Assembly: GCF_000711875.1 (NCBI RefSeq) | Contig: NZ_JONM01000001.1 | Location: 537,934 to 601,933, forward strand | Origin: Andreprevotia chitinilytica DSM 18519 | Lineage (GTDB): Bacteria > Pseudomonadota > Gammaproteobacteria > Burkholderiales > Chitinibacteraceae | Reading direction: 5' to 3' | DNA: 64,000 bases | Shown here: positions 46,561-55,619 of the stretch, piece by piece | How the letters are laid out: each line of letters opens with the position of its first letter | How positions within the stretch are numbered: the stretch's first letter is position 1 | The notes under the pieces: model-generated | Seen by the model: the letters and a program-made list of their open reading frames with translations, nothing else | Database searches by the model: none | What the model was told of the DNA's origin: nothing | Made by a program: the position numbers and the translations under genes

Positions 46561-47256
46561 TCATGCTGCTTCCTTGGCTGACCGAGTAGGCGCTTTGCGG
46601 GCTGGCGCGTGCGAGGCGGAAACCTTCGGCGCTTTCAGCGCTGGTTTGAGTGGGGGCACCGGTTTGGTCTGGCCGTCCTCGGTGGACGAACCTCGCCGCA
46701 TTTCCTTGATGCGGTACATCTCCTTGTCGGCCTGTTCGATCAGATGGCCAAGTAATTGATGTTTGCCCTTGTGCAGCGCGACCCCCACGCTGGCACCGAC
46801 CGCCAGTTTTTCCTTGGCGACCGGATACGGTGCAGCCAGGGTTTTTTTGATCTTTTCGATGACCACGGGCACGGATTTCTTCCCGCGAATCTCTGGCAGC
46901 ATGACCGCAAATTCGTCACCGCCTAAGCGTGATGCGGTATCGGTGGCGCGCAGGCATGCGGTTAACCGTTTGGCCACCAGTTTCAACAATTGATCGCCCG
47001 CCGCGTGCCCCAGGCGATCGTTGATGGCCTTGAAACCATCCAGATCGATCATCAACACCGCCAGGTGACGACGCTGCCTGCCGGCAAGCGCCATGGCTTG
47101 CGTCAGCCGATCTTCGAACAGGCGGCGGTTGGGTAGCCCGGTGAGCACATCGTGATCGGCGCTGTGGCGCGCGATGCGCACCATGTTGGCCAGTTTGATT
47201 AGACGTTTGCGCAGACGCAGGTTGGTTTGTTTGAGCGTTTCCATGTTTTCTTCCAT
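46561..47256 (-). CDS. diguanylate cyclase (GGDEF)
   Basis: A 231-residue protein. A short N-terminal coiled coil (1-33, LKQTNLRLRKRLIKLANMV) is followed by a GGDEF domain (about 38-195) with DHDVLTGLPNRRLF, the active site LGGDEFAVML and an RxxD inhibitory site (RATD) five residues before it. It would make c-di-GMP with product inhibition. A Lys/Pro/Ala-rich tail follows. The start is uncertain (47256 or 47244); a longer open frame to 47751 has no domain or ribosome support. It is upstream of and probably co-transcribed with nhaA. No sensor domain, so the signal may be expression itself. Confidence 0.88.
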   Translation of the reverse strand: MEENMETLKQTNLRLRKRLIKLANMVRIARHSADHDVLTGLPNRRLFEDRLTQAMALAGRQRRHLAVLMIDLDGFKAINDRLGHAAGDQLLKLVAKRLTACLRATDTASRLGGDEFAVMLPEIRGKKSVPVVIEKIKKTLAAPYPVAKEKLAVGASVGVALHKGKHQLLGHLIEQADKEMYRIKEMRRGSSTEDGQTKPVPPLKPALKAPKVSASHAPARKAPTRSAKEAA

Positions 47257-47479
47257 CCCCTGACGTGGCAAGGCGAAACACCTGATCGATGCCGGGTTTG
47301 CATCCGCAGCGGCCAATCCGGCGGGGCAGGGATTCCACCGCGCTCGCCGTCGCCACGCATGAGGCTTCGCTCCAGACATCATTGCCCCGCGCTTGAACCC
47401 GTGTCGGTGGGATGACGTACATAGCCGAGAGAAAACCGGCGTGGATGCCGCACTCGCCATGGGGCAGCGGCATCGCATA

Positions 47480-47499
47480 TGTACGGCAGCGAACAGAAT
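47480..47499 (+). promoter_or_regulatory. regulon site 5 (membrane protein-Nramp operon)
   Basis: TGTACG-GCAG-CGAACA then GAAT. GACAAT starts 17 nt later (47517). The centre is 60 bp before ATG 47548, giving a short leader with GGAGGG. Confidence 0.65.
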
Positions 47500-47547
47500 G
47501 CGCCGGGCTTTGCGCCGACAATCTGCAGAAGATCGGAGGGCTGAGTG

Positions 47548-47925
47548 ATGGAACCGTATGTGATGATGCAAACCGCTGCCGCCTTGTTCGGCGCGGCAGC
47601 CGTGGGTGGTCTGGTGATGGCAGGGATGCGTTTCAGCGGCATTCCTCGGCCGCCGGCCTGGCTGGCGATGGGCCACGGCCTGTTGGCAGGGGCGGGGTTG
47701 ACCCTGTTGATCTATGCCGCCGCGACCCTCGGTATTCCACCAATGGCGCACGTTGCACTGACTCTTTTTGTCGTCGCCGCCCTCGGTGGCGCGGCCATGA
47801 ATTTATTGTTTCACTGGCGGCTGCGGCCACTTCCGGTACTGCTGATGATTCCCCATGCGTTGCTTGCGGCGGTCGGTTTCGTGCTGCTGCTGATTACCCT
47901 TTTTTATGGGCAGGCGCACGCATGA
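47548..47925 (+). CDS. four-helix membrane protein
   Basis: A 125-residue hydrophobic protein with four predicted membrane helices (about 5-27, 36-58, 63-85 and 97-119) and few charged residues. No family with a known function is recognised. The ribosome site GGAGGG precedes it. Its stop overlaps the start of the Nramp-like gene (ATGA), so it is probably made in fixed ratio with that transporter and may be an accessory subunit. Confidence 0.75.
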   Translation: MEPYVMMQTAAALFGAAAVGGLVMAGMRFSGIPRPPAWLAMGHGLLAGAGLTLLIYAAATLGIPPMAHVALTLFVVAALGGAAMNLLFHWRLRPLPVLLMIPHALLAAVGFVLLLITLFYGQAHA

Positions 47926-49190
47926 TCCGGGAGAGCCTGCTGAAAAAATGCTTGCATGCCCTGGGCCCGGGACTGGTGACCGGCGCGTCGGACGATGATC
48001 CGAGCGGCATCGGCACCTATTCCCAGGTCGGTGCGCAATTTGGCTTCGGCATGCTCTGGACCATGCTGTTTTCCTACCCGTTGATGGTGTCGATTCAACT
48101 GATTTGCGCGCGCATCGGCCGGGTGACCGGGCATGGCGTGGCAGGCAATTTGCGCCGCTATTACCCGGCGTGGCTGCTTTATCCAATCGTATTGCTGTTG
48201 CTGATCGCCAATACGATCAATATCGGTGCCGATCTGGGCGCAATGAGTGCGGCGCTGCATTTGCTCGTGGGCGGGCCGGTGGGGTGGTATACCGCGGCCT
48301 TCGGCGTTACGTCCGCTTTGCTGCAGGTCTTCGTTCCCTATCACTACTATGTCCGCGTGTTGAAGTGCCTGACTTTGGCGCTGTTCGCCTATGTGGCCAC
48401 GGTGCTGGTCATCCACATTCCGTGGCTGACCGTGGCCAAGGAAACGCTGCTGCCAGCGTTGTCGTTCAAGTCGGAATACGTTACCGCCGTGGTTGCAATC
48501 CTTGGCACCACCATCAGCCCCTATCTCTTTTTCTGGCAGGCCTCGCAAGAGGTGGAAGATCAGGAAGCCGCGCCGACGGAACACCCACTGAAGCAAGCAC
48601 CGAGCGAAGCGCCCAAGCAATTGGCCCGCATCAAGCTGGATACCTGGATTGGCATGGGGCTTTCCAACTTCGTGGCGTTTTTCATTATTCTGACGACGGC
48701 GGTGACGCTGTTTGCCCACGGTGTAACCAATATCGATAGCGCATCCAAAGCGGCCGAGGCATTGCGCCCCATTGCGGGCAACTTTGCCTTTTTCCTGTTT
48801 GCGGCAGGCATTATCGGCACGGGATTGCTGGCGATTCCCGTTTTGGCCGGCAGCGCTGCCTATGGCGTCGGGGAAGCATTGAAATGGATCACCGGGCTGG
48901 AGAAAACACTGGCGCAAGCCCACGGGTTTTACGCGGTGATCGTTCTTGCCACCTTGGCCGGGGTGGGAATGAATTATTCCGGCATCAACCCGATCAAGGC
49001 CCTGTTCTGGACTGCCGTGATCAATGGGGTGATTGCCGTGCCGATTCTGGTCGTCATCATGCTGATGGCCGTGCGGCCCAAAATCATGGGGGCTTTCGTC
49101 GTATCGCGGCGACTGCTCATGGTCGGCTGGCTGACCACCGTAGTGATGGGGCTGAGTGTGATCGGGATGCTCATCACCTGGCCCAAATAA
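47922..49190 (+). CDS. Nramp-like divalent-metal transporter
   Basis: A 422-residue protein with about 11 helices. The N-terminal GPGLVTGASDDDPSGIGTYSQVGAQFGF replaces the DPGN metal-binding motif of classical Nramp with DPSG. Helix 6 reads ISPYLFFWQASQE, lacking the Met of the A/M-P-H motif. This is the Nramp-like branch whose ion (Mg, Mn or other) cannot be told from the sequence. An acidic/proline loop (about 208-235) sits mid-protein. ATG 47922 overlaps the preceding stop; the longer open frame to 47412 runs through another gene and is rejected. Confidence 0.87.
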   Translation: MIRESLLKKCLHALGPGLVTGASDDDPSGIGTYSQVGAQFGFGMLWTMLFSYPLMVSIQLICARIGRVTGHGVAGNLRRYYPAWLLYPIVLLLLIANTINIGADLGAMSAALHLLVGGPVGWYTAAFGVTSALLQVFVPYHYYVRVLKCLTLALFAYVATVLVIHIPWLTVAKETLLPALSFKSEYVTAVVAILGTTISPYLFFWQASQEVEDQEAAPTEHPLKQAPSEAPKQLARIKLDTWIGMGLSNFVAFFIILTTAVTLFAHGVTNIDSASKAAEALRPIAGNFAFFLFAAGIIGTGLLAIPVLAGSAAYGVGEALKWITGLEKTLAQAHGFYAVIVLATLAGVGMNYSGINPIKALFWTAVINGVIAVPILVVIMLMAVRPKIMGAFVVSRRLLMVGWLTTVVMGLSVIGMLITWPK

Positions 49191-49204
49191 AGGGGCTGGT
49201 ACGT

Positions 49205-50233
49205 TCAGGCGCTGGTGTTCACACCGAGAGAGGAACGCAGCAAGGCCGTTTGCACCACGCCTTGATGCTGGATGTCATCCGGCCCGGTGGCCACGGCATC
49301 AATGGGGCGCTCGGCTTTCACCGCGTTCACCGGAGTCACCAACGGCGGCGTCTCTGCCACCGGCGCTGGCACGCCTGCAGCCGGCACTGAATTCACACCC
49401 AGCATGACATTGGTCGGGGTAGGCATCATGCCGCCCGGCATCGTCGTGCCCTGCAAAATGCCATCTAATTGATTCGGCGCTTGTACCGTCGGCGCCACTA
49501 CGCTGGCGGCGGGCTGATTGGCGGCTGTGAACGGATTCAGGACCACGACCGGGTTGAGCGAGCTGACCGGATTGGCCGGATTAGCCGGAATGGCAATGCC
49601 TGACGAACTGGCTGTACCGGCAAAATTGACCGCGTGGTTGACCTCGGCGGCCGCCAGCGCGAATTGCTGGTTCGTCTTGGCATCAGTCGGGCTGGGGGTA
49701 GGGGAAAAGTGGAAGGCGGCGGCCAGATTTTCATTGGCGATGGTTTTCCCAAGGCTGACCTGCAGCAGCTTGCGGGCATCGGCCAGTGCCTGCGTGATCG
49801 CAAGGGCCGTCGTCTTCAACAGTTGCGGCGGCGGGGCGATTGGCGAGCCACTGGCAGAGGGGCTCAGCGTGGTCAGGCCATTCAACAGGACCTGCAGCAG
49901 GATATCTTCCGGCAAGCCGCTGCTGTTGAAGGTCAATGTGGTCGTGCTGAACAGCACACTCGGGTCGATGCTGGGCAAAAGCTGGTTCGCGGTTTGCTGG
50001 TTGATCAAGGTGTTAATCAACTCGGGCGGGCCATTGGGCACCAGCGTGGTGGCGTCACCGACGATATTGACGAAGGGCGGCTGGATCGCGTTTTGATTCG
50101 CGCCAGCTGTGAGCGTGGATAGATCGATCGCGCTGAGAAAACTGGCGATCTGGGCACTGGCCGTGGCGGCCGAGACCGCAGGGGTCTGGAGCGGATTGGT
50201 ATTCAGCGGCTTGGCAACAGGGGCAATGAGCAT
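49205..50233 (-). CDS. uncharacterised Ala/Pro/Thr-rich protein
   Basis: A 342-residue protein with biased composition and no cysteine. The N part (1-170) has hydrophobic heptads such as IASFLSAIDLSTL and EDILLQVLLNGLTTL. The C part (about 210-320) is Pro/Val/Ala/Asn-rich (IPANPANPVSSLNPVVVLNPF). No signal peptide or membrane helix is seen. I do not recognise the family. The composition recalls FliK-like or surface proteins, but no motif supports that. ATG 50233 has GAGGAG well placed. A regulon site lies 99 bp upstream, so it is probably stress-expressed. Confidence 0.65.
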   Translation of the reverse strand: MLIAPVAKPLNTNPLQTPAVSAATASAQIASFLSAIDLSTLTAGANQNAIQPPFVNIVGDATTLVPNGPPELINTLINQQTANQLLPSIDPSVLFSTTTLTFNSSGLPEDILLQVLLNGLTTLSPSASGSPIAPPPQLLKTTALAITQALADARKLLQVSLGKTIANENLAAAFHFSPTPSPTDAKTNQQFALAAAEVNHAVNFAGTASSSGIAIPANPANPVSSLNPVVVLNPFTAANQPAASVVAPTVQAPNQLDGILQGTTMPGGMMPTPTNVMLGVNSVPAAGVPAPVAETPPLVTPVNAVKAERPIDAVATGPDDIQHQGVVQTALLRSSLGVNTSA

Positions 50234-50320
50234 GGCGGGCCTCCTCGGAGGGTCGAATCGCCGGACAAGGGTTTGCACGATGCGATGCAATCCTTGAAGC
50301 ATACGGAGGGGGTACCGTTG

Positions 50321-50340
50321 CTTCTGTGCGGTGCCGTACG
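50321..50340 (-). promoter_or_regulatory. regulon site 6 (uncharacterised 342-aa gene)
   Basis: On the minus strand CGTACG-GCAC-CGCACA then GAAG. TATGCT starts 17 nt later. The centre is 99 bp before ATG 50233. Confidence 0.7.
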
Positions 50341-50387
50341 TTGATGAGGTGCGGGATATAAGCGATCTGCTACATATCGACGCAATC

Positions 50388-50413
50388 TTGTAGGGGCGAG
50401 CTTGCTCCTACAA
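50388..50413. repeat. REP-like palindrome
   Basis: TTGTAGG (50388-50394) / CCTACAA (50407-50413) around a partly palindromic GGCGAGCTTGCT centre, the form of common proteobacterial REP elements. Confidence 0.6.
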
Positions 50414-50426
50414 AAGCTCGTTGTCC

Positions 50427-50539
50427 GTAGGTTGGTGTTGAGCGTAGCGAAGCCCAACATGCGCCATGCGTCGAATACCACCCGTTGATATGGCTGCTTG
50501 GGCTGGTGTTGGGCTTCGCTACGCTCAACACCAACCTAC
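50427..50539. repeat. 33-bp inverted repeat pair
   Basis: 50427-50459 and 50507-50539 are perfect 33-nt reverse complements (core GGTGTTGAGCGTAGCG) separated by 47 bp. It resembles dispersed intergenic repeats of proteobacteria. It lies between the 342-aa gene and gor and can form a long hairpin. No open frame inside. Confidence 0.85.
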
Positions 50540-50567
50540 AAAACCCCGCTCTTTTCACTGCCGCGCA

Positions 50568-51926
50568 TCACCGCGCCACCGGCGTCCTCAAGGTCACGAA
50601 CTCTTCCGCCGCAGTAGGATGAATGCCGATGGTGTCGTCGAACACCGCCTTGGTCGCTCCCGCCTTCAGCGCCACGGCGATGCCTTGCAGGATTTCCCCC
50701 GCATCTGGCCCGACCATGTGGCAGCCGAGCACTTTGTCCGAATCGGCATCGACGATCAGCTTCATCAGGGTCTTGTCCTGCGCTTCGGTGAGGGTCAGTT
50801 TCAGCGGGCGGAAGCGGCTTTCAAACACTTTGATCCGATGGCCCTGGCTGATGGCTTCTGCTTCGGTCAGGCCGACCGTGCCGATGTTCGGCAGGCTGAA
50901 CACGGCGGTGGGGATCAGTTTGTAATCCAGCGGCCGGTATTCCGCTGGCCGGAACAGGTGGCGCGCAACGGCCATGCCTTCGGCCAGCGCAACCGGAGTG
51001 AGCTGCACCCGCCCGATGACATCGCCAATGGCGCGGATCGAGGGCTCGGTACTGCGGTATGCCTCGTCGACCTTGATGAAGCCGTGCCGATCCAGTTCGA
51101 CAGCGGTGTTCTCCAGCCCCAGGTTATCCAGCATGGGGCGGCGGCCGGTGGCGTAGAACACGCAATCCGTTTCCAGCACCCGGCCATCCTGCAGCATGGC
51201 GGCCAGGCTGCCGTCGGCCCGTTTGTCGATTCGGATCACGTTGGCGTTGAACTGCAGGTGTAACCCTTTCTTCTGAAGCTCATCCCGCAGATGCTCGCGC
51301 ACGCTTTGATCAAAGCCGCGCAGAAACAAGTCACCGCGATATAACTGGGTCGTCTGCGCACCGAGGCCGTGGAAGATCGAGGCGAATTCGACGGCGATAT
51401 AGCCGCCGCCCACCACCAGCACGCGGCGCGGCAGGGCCGGCAGGAAAAACGCCTCGTTAGAGGTGATCGCGTGTTCCTTGCCGGGGATGTCCGGCACCTG
51501 CGGCCAGCCCCCGGTCGCCAGCAAGATGTTCGCCGCGCTGAAACGCTGGCCGTTGATCTCCACGGTATGCGCATCGCACAGTCTGGCGTGGCCTTCCAGC
51601 AGGGTCACGCCGCTGTTGACCAGCAGGTTGCGGTAGATGCCGTTCAGGCGCTGAATCTCGCGATTCTTGTTGGCGATCAGCGTGGGCCAGTCGAATTTCG
51701 GCGCATCGACCGTCCAGCCAAATCCGCTCGCCTGCTCGAAGTCCTCATGAAAATGCGCGCCGTAGACCAGCAGCTTTTTCGGCACGCACCCGACATTGAC
51801 GCAAGTGCCGCCCAGATAGCGGCTCTCGGCCACCGCCACGCGGGCACCGAAACCAGCTGCAAAACGTGCCGCGCGCACGCCACCCGAACCGGCACCAATC
51901 ACGAACAAATCAAAGTCAAAAGACAT
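50568..51926 (-). CDS. gor: glutathione reductase
   Basis: A 452-residue flavoprotein disulfide reductase. FAD motif [15 protein letters not shown] at about 9, the redox pair in [19 protein letters not shown] site [15 protein letters not shown] followed by an Arg-bearing [11 protein letters not shown] loop (NADP preference), and the C-terminal His-Glu of [10 protein letters not shown]. It reduces glutathione disulfide with NADPH. GGAGGGG precedes the ATG. It is divergent from the PRC-barrel gene; the regulon site between them points towards the latter. Confidence 0.94.
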   Translation of the reverse strand: MSFDFDLFVIGAGSGGVRAARFAAGFGARVAVAESRYLGGTCVNVGCVPKKLLVYGAHFHEDFEQASGFGWTVDAPKFDWPTLIANKNREIQRLNGIYRNLLVNSGVTLLEGHARLCDAHTVEINGQRFSAANILLATGGWPQVPDIPGKEHAITSNEAFFLPALPRRVLVVGGGYIAVEFASIFHGLGAQTTQLYRGDLFLRGFDQSVREHLRDELQKKGLHLQFNANVIRIDKRADGSLAAMLQDGRVLETDCVFYATGRRPMLDNLGLENTAVELDRHGFIKVDEAYRSTEPSIRAIGDVIGRVQLTPVALAEGMAVARHLFRPAEYRPLDYKLIPTAVFSLPNIGTVGLTEAEAISQGHRIKVFESRFRPLKLTLTEAQDKTLMKLIVDADSDKVLGCHMVGPDAGEILQGIAVALKAGATKAVFDDTIGIHPTAAEEFVTLRTPVAR

Positions 51927-51971
51927 CGTTACCCCTCCAAAAGCAATTCATCACGATGACGGCTGCAGTTG

Positions 51972-51991
51972 CGTGCGTCAACGAACAGACC
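51972..51991 (+). promoter_or_regulatory. regulon site 7 (PRC-barrel gene)
   Basis: CGTGCG-TCAA-CGAACA then GACC. CAGCAT starts 17 nt later (52009). The centre is 112 bp before ATG 52092 and 53 bp from the divergent gor start. Confidence 0.6.
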
Positions 51992-52091
51992 GTGTACCTC
52001 GCTGCGAGCAGCATGCAGACATGCGCGCCGATTCCTCATTTGGCCGGCGCAGGCATGCCTCATTCATTCACCGCTTTCCAAGGAAAAAACC

Positions 52092-52922
52092 ATGTTACGC
52101 AGCATGAGGGACCTCGAGGATTACACCATCGGCGCCACCGACGGCAGCATCGGCAAAGTGAAGGATTTTTACTTTGATGACGAGGCGTGGGTGATCCGCT
52201 ATTTCATTGTCGATACCGGCAGCTGGCTGCAGAGTCGCAAGGTATTGATCTCGCCCCTGGCCATCGGCAAGCCGAACTGGGCAGAGCGAATATTGCCGGT
52301 CGAAATCACCCAGGAGCAGGTCAGGAACAGCCCGGATATCGATACCGAGCAACCTGTCAGCCGGCAGCATGAAAAAACCTATCTCAGTTATTACGGCTAC
52401 CCGTACTACTGGGGTGGCGTCGGCCTCTGGGGCGGCGATCTGTTCCCGGGCAAGCCGCTCCCGGGTCTGGAGGGCTCCGGCTTGGCGCCCGCTGATCACG
52501 CAGCGGCGCAAGGCGCCGAGATGCAAGCCGAAGCCGCCCTGCGTGGCGATGAAGACCCGCATCTACGCAGCTGCAAGGCGGTGATCGACTATCACATCCT
52601 CGCGAGCGACGGTCAGATTGGCCACGTGCAGGGTTTTCTTGTCGATGAAAAAACCTGGGCCATTCGCTATCTCGTGGTGAATACGAGTAACTGGTGGCTT
52701 GGTCACGAGGTGCTGATCGCGCCGAAATGGATCGAGAACGTGAGCTGGTCTGGCTCGACGGTGTCGGTCGGTCTGACTCAACAGGCGGTACAAGATGCCC
52801 CCGCCTACGACCCGAACGCACCGGTGGAGCGTCAGGAGGAACTCGGCCTTTACACGCACTATGGCCGCACCGGCCACGGGGCGGACGGCAAAAAGCACGA
52901 GGCCGTATTACCGGGGGATTAG
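52092..52922 (+). CDS. double PRC-barrel domain protein
   Basis: A 276-residue soluble protein with two PRC-barrel repeats: about 8-80 (DYTIGATDGSIGKVKDFYFDDE) and about 165-235 (DYHILASDGQIGHVQGFLVDEK). They are joined by a Tyr/Gly/Pro-rich linker containing GYPYYWGG. PRC barrels bind RNA-processing or photosynthetic partners in known cases; the stress-island members have no established function. ATG 52092 follows AGGAAAA; the in-frame ATG at 51969 precedes the promoter and is rejected. Confidence 0.88.
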   Translation: MLRSMRDLEDYTIGATDGSIGKVKDFYFDDEAWVIRYFIVDTGSWLQSRKVLISPLAIGKPNWAERILPVEITQEQVRNSPDIDTEQPVSRQHEKTYLSYYGYPYYWGGVGLWGGDLFPGKPLPGLEGSGLAPADHAAAQGAEMQAEAALRGDEDPHLRSCKAVIDYHILASDGQIGHVQGFLVDEKTWAIRYLVVNTSNWWLGHEVLIAPKWIENVSWSGSTVSVGLTQQAVQDAPAYDPNAPVERQEELGLYTHYGRTGHGADGKKHEAVLPGD

Positions 52923-52976
52923 CGCTCAATCTCATGTCGCCGCCGCTTGCCACAAGCGTTCTCAAGGGGCGGTGAA

Positions 52977-53894
52977 TCAGGCCGGCGGCAGCAAACTTTG
53001 GTCTGGGCGGGATCGGCCGTGGCTGGATTTCTCCATCGGCTGCCGCAGGCTGCCGAAGCCGAGCGCGTACTGCTTGGTGAATTCCGCGCCCAGAAAGAAA
53101 ATCTGCGCCGAGTAATACACCCACAGCAACAAGGCAATCAGCGACCCGGCCGCGCCAAAGCTGGAGGCCACACCGCTGTGGCTGAGATAGACGCCAATCG
53201 CATATTTCCCCAGATTGAACAAACCCGCCGTAAACGCCGCGCCAGTCCAGACATCGCGCCAGGACAGGGGCGCATCCGGCAGCAGTTTGTAGATCACCGC
53301 AAACAGGCAGGCGATGACGCCAAAGGCAACGACCGAGGGCAGGGCGGCGAAAAAAGCGTTGCGGCTATCCGCCCCGGCATAGCGTGCAAGGATCGCCAGC
53401 GCCGTGCTGAATACCAGCGAAACCAGCAGCAGGAACGCCAGAACCAGGACCAGCCCGAAAGCGCGCAGCCGGGTGCGCAAAAACAAGATGATGGCCAGGC
53501 CCTTGGGGGGGTCGATACCCCATAGTTCGTCAAGACTGCCTTTCAATTCGACAAAGACGGTGGTGGTACCCACCAGCAGCATCACGCTGGCCGCCATGGT
53601 GGCCAGCAACCCGGCGGCGGGGTCACGTGCCCCCGCCAGCAAGGCCTGAATTGCCTGCGCACCGTTGCGCCCGACCAGCATTTCGATTTGCGCGATGATC
53701 TCGCCGCGAGCCGCTTCCTCGCCGAAGAAATAACCCGCGCCGACAATGGCCAGCAGCAGGATCGGCACCATGGAAAACAGGGTATAGAAGGCGAGCGCAG
53801 CGCCTTTGCTACCGGCCCGGTCGTCAATCCAGGCCCGCACGGATTGCCTCAGGACGGTGTGCATGCGGTCAACCCACAGCAGGCGGGCGTCCAT
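52977..53894 (-). CDS. YihY/BrkB-family inner-membrane protein
   Basis: A 305-residue protein with about six helices. It shows the YihY signatures GAALAFYTLFSMVPILLL, LDELWGI and the C-terminal GSLIALLLWVYYSAQIFFLGAEF. The function of the family is unsettled (formerly called RNase BN). GAAGG precedes ATG 53894. It lies 22 bp after the cardiolipin-synthase-like gene on the same strand, suggesting one operon. Confidence 0.9.
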   Translation of the reverse strand: MDARLLWVDRMHTVLRQSVRAWIDDRAGSKGAALAFYTLFSMVPILLLAIVGAGYFFGEEAARGEIIAQIEMLVGRNGAQAIQALLAGARDPAAGLLATMAASVMLLVGTTTVFVELKGSLDELWGIDPPKGLAIILFLRTRLRAFGLVLVLAFLLLVSLVFSTALAILARYAGADSRNAFFAALPSVVAFGVIACLFAVIYKLLPDAPLSWRDVWTGAAFTAGLFNLGKYAIGVYLSHSGVASSFGAAGSLIALLLWVYYSAQIFFLGAEFTKQYALGFGSLRQPMEKSSHGRSRPDQSLLPPA

Positions 53895-53916
53895 CAGCGC
53901 GCCTTCTCAGCCGCGC

Positions 53917-55335
53917 TCACAGCCAGTACTCCCAGATCCGGGCGAACGTTTCCTTGAGGTGCTGGTTAAGCGGCCGGTGCAGCCAATGTTCAAGCGTGAT
54001 CGCATCGGATTCTGCAATGTCGTTATCGAACATCACCTGCAGCTGACTGCCGAATTCCGCGCCCAGCACGACGGCGTTCAACTCGTGGTTGTGCAGGAAA
54101 CTGCGCCAATCCAGATTGGTTGATCCGACCGTTGCCCACACGCCATCGATCAGTGCGGTCTTGGAATGCAGGATTACCCCGCGCCGCTCGTAGATCTTCA
54201 CGCCGGTGCGCAACAGTTGCTCGTAGTAACCGTGCCCGGTGTGGAAGATCAGCCAGGAATCGGTCTGGCTGGGCAGGATCAAGGTCACTTCGACCCCGCG
54301 CCGGGCGGCGGCTTTCAGCGCCGCGAGCAGCTGTGGGTCGGGCGCGAAATAGGCGTTGGTCAGGTGCACGCTGGTCTCGGCGCTGCCAATGGCCGAGAGC
54401 AAGGTGGCGTAGATCAGGCTGTAGGGTTCGTCGGGCGAGCTGCCAATGGCGCGCACCACCTGCCGGCCAGCATGCTCGGGCGGCGGGAAGTAGTTTTTGG
54501 CTGCCAATGGCTCGCCCTTCTGGTTTTCCCAAGCGGCAAGAAACAGCTTTTGCAGTTCCGCGACCACCGGTCCTTGCAACTGCAGATCGGTGTCGCGCCA
54601 AGCCGGGGTGGTGCCATCGATGCGGGGATGCGCTGCCCGGGTGAGCGAACTGCCGGAATACACGCCACTGATATTGATGCCGCCCAGGAACGCGATACGC
54701 CCATCGACGATCAATAATTTCCGGTGGTCACGCTGGTTCAGTGCCCACACCTTGCGGCTGACCAATGGATTGACGGGATTGAATTCGAGCACCTTGATGC
54801 CACTGTCGGCCATGCGCTTGAAAAAAGCAGTCGGTGTATTCAGCGTGCCGACGCTGTCGCGGATGAGATTGACCTGCACACCTTGCCGCTGTTTGTCGAT
54901 CAGCGCCTGTGCAAAACGCTGGCCGATTTCGTCGTCGTCCAGCAGGTAGGTCTCGATATTGATGTGATCCTGCGCCGCAGTAATGGCCGCGAACATGGCC
55001 TGATAGGTGGCCGGGCCGTTCTGCAGCAACAGTACCCGGTTGTCGGTGGTCAGCGGGCTGCCGACGATGGCCTCTTCAAGGGCGAGGTGGCGAGCGAAGA
55101 TATCGGTGGTCTGGCCGCTACTGCTCAGGCGATCGAGGATGGCCTTGCTTTGTGCGGCGGACAGCGGGCCGTGCGTGCCTTCCAGCTGCACCGGAGGGCC
55201 GGCGTCCCGATCCAGGTCGGGCACGATGGTGGGCAGGCTGCTGCAACCCAATAACAGGCCGAGCAGCCCCGCCAGGCAGAAAAAGCGCAACGCCGGCCAA
55301 TGACGCGCGTGTAGAGGTGGATGTGTTGATTCCAT
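53917..55335 (-). CDS. phospholipase D / cardiolipin synthase-like lipoprotein (ClsC type)
   Basis: A 472-residue protein with two HKD motifs: DHRKLLIVDG (about 217) and LHSKTALIDG (about 400). It begins with a lipoprotein signal (LGLLLGCSS, Cys about 31), so it is membrane-anchored on the periplasmic side. It probably makes cardiolipin from phosphatidylglycerol (with PE as donor in the ClsC case) or is a related phosphatidyl transferase. The ribosome site is weak. Upstream on the same strand are DUF3309 and the collagen-like lipoprotein; downstream is YihY. All may be transcribed from the regulon site at 56110. Confidence 0.88.
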   Translation of the reverse strand: MESTHPPLHARHWPALRFFCLAGLLGLLLGCSSLPTIVPDLDRDAGPPVQLEGTHGPLSAAQSKAILDRLSSSGQTTDIFARHLALEEAIVGSPLTTDNRVLLLQNGPATYQAMFAAITAAQDHINIETYLLDDDEIGQRFAQALIDKQRQGVQVNLIRDSVGTLNTPTAFFKRMADSGIKVLEFNPVNPLVSRKVWALNQRDHRKLLIVDGRIAFLGGINISGVYSGSSLTRAAHPRIDGTTPAWRDTDLQLQGPVVAELQKLFLAAWENQKGEPLAAKNYFPPPEHAGRQVVRAIGSSPDEPYSLIYATLLSAIGSAETSVHLTNAYFAPDPQLLAALKAAARRGVEVTLILPSQTDSWLIFHTGHGYYEQLLRTGVKIYERRGVILHSKTALIDGVWATVGSTNLDWRSFLHNHELNAVVLGAEFGSQLQVMFDNDIAESDAITLEHWLHRPLNQHLKETFARIWEYWL

Positions 55336-55418
55336 GCTTGCTGACCCTTGCTTGGTGCCGAGTGGTCACATGCCGGGCAACTTCGCCCAGTCGCCGACCC
55401 GCTGGCAAACGTGGCTTG

Positions 55419-55577
55419 TCATAGTCGCCCTGTGAGCAGTAGCACGAACAGGATGAGTGCCACCACCCCCAAGCCGCCACTGGGCCCGTAGCCCCAACTC
55501 TGACTATGCGGCCACAGCGGAAAAGCGCCGATCAGCATCAGTACCAGCAGGATCAATAAAATGGTTCCCAAGCTCAT
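55419..55577 (-). CDS. DUF3309 small membrane protein
   Basis: A 52-residue protein found by translating the minus strand. It begins MSLGTILLILLVLMLIGAFP, followed by a WGYGPSGGLG turn and a second hydrophobic helix ending LLLTGRL. This is the pattern of DUF3309: two short helices with a Gly-rich turn. GGAGAACATC precedes ATG 55577. Function unknown; family members accompany stress-envelope genes. It lies 42 bp downstream of the collagen-like gene and 83 bp upstream of the cardiolipin-synthase-like gene. Confidence 0.82.
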   Translation of the reverse strand: MSLGTILLILLVLMLIGAFPLWPHSQSWGYGPSGGLGVVALILFVLLLTGRL

Positions 55578-55619
55578 GATGTTCTCCTTGAGGTCTTGAA
55601 GAAGTTAGCGAAGGCCGAT

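Noticed and set aside
47412-47921. N-terminal extension of the Nramp-like gene
   Set aside because: The in-frame extension runs through the four-helix protein gene and its promoter. The ATGA overlap at 47922 and the conserved GPGLVTGASDDDPSG start fix the true beginning.
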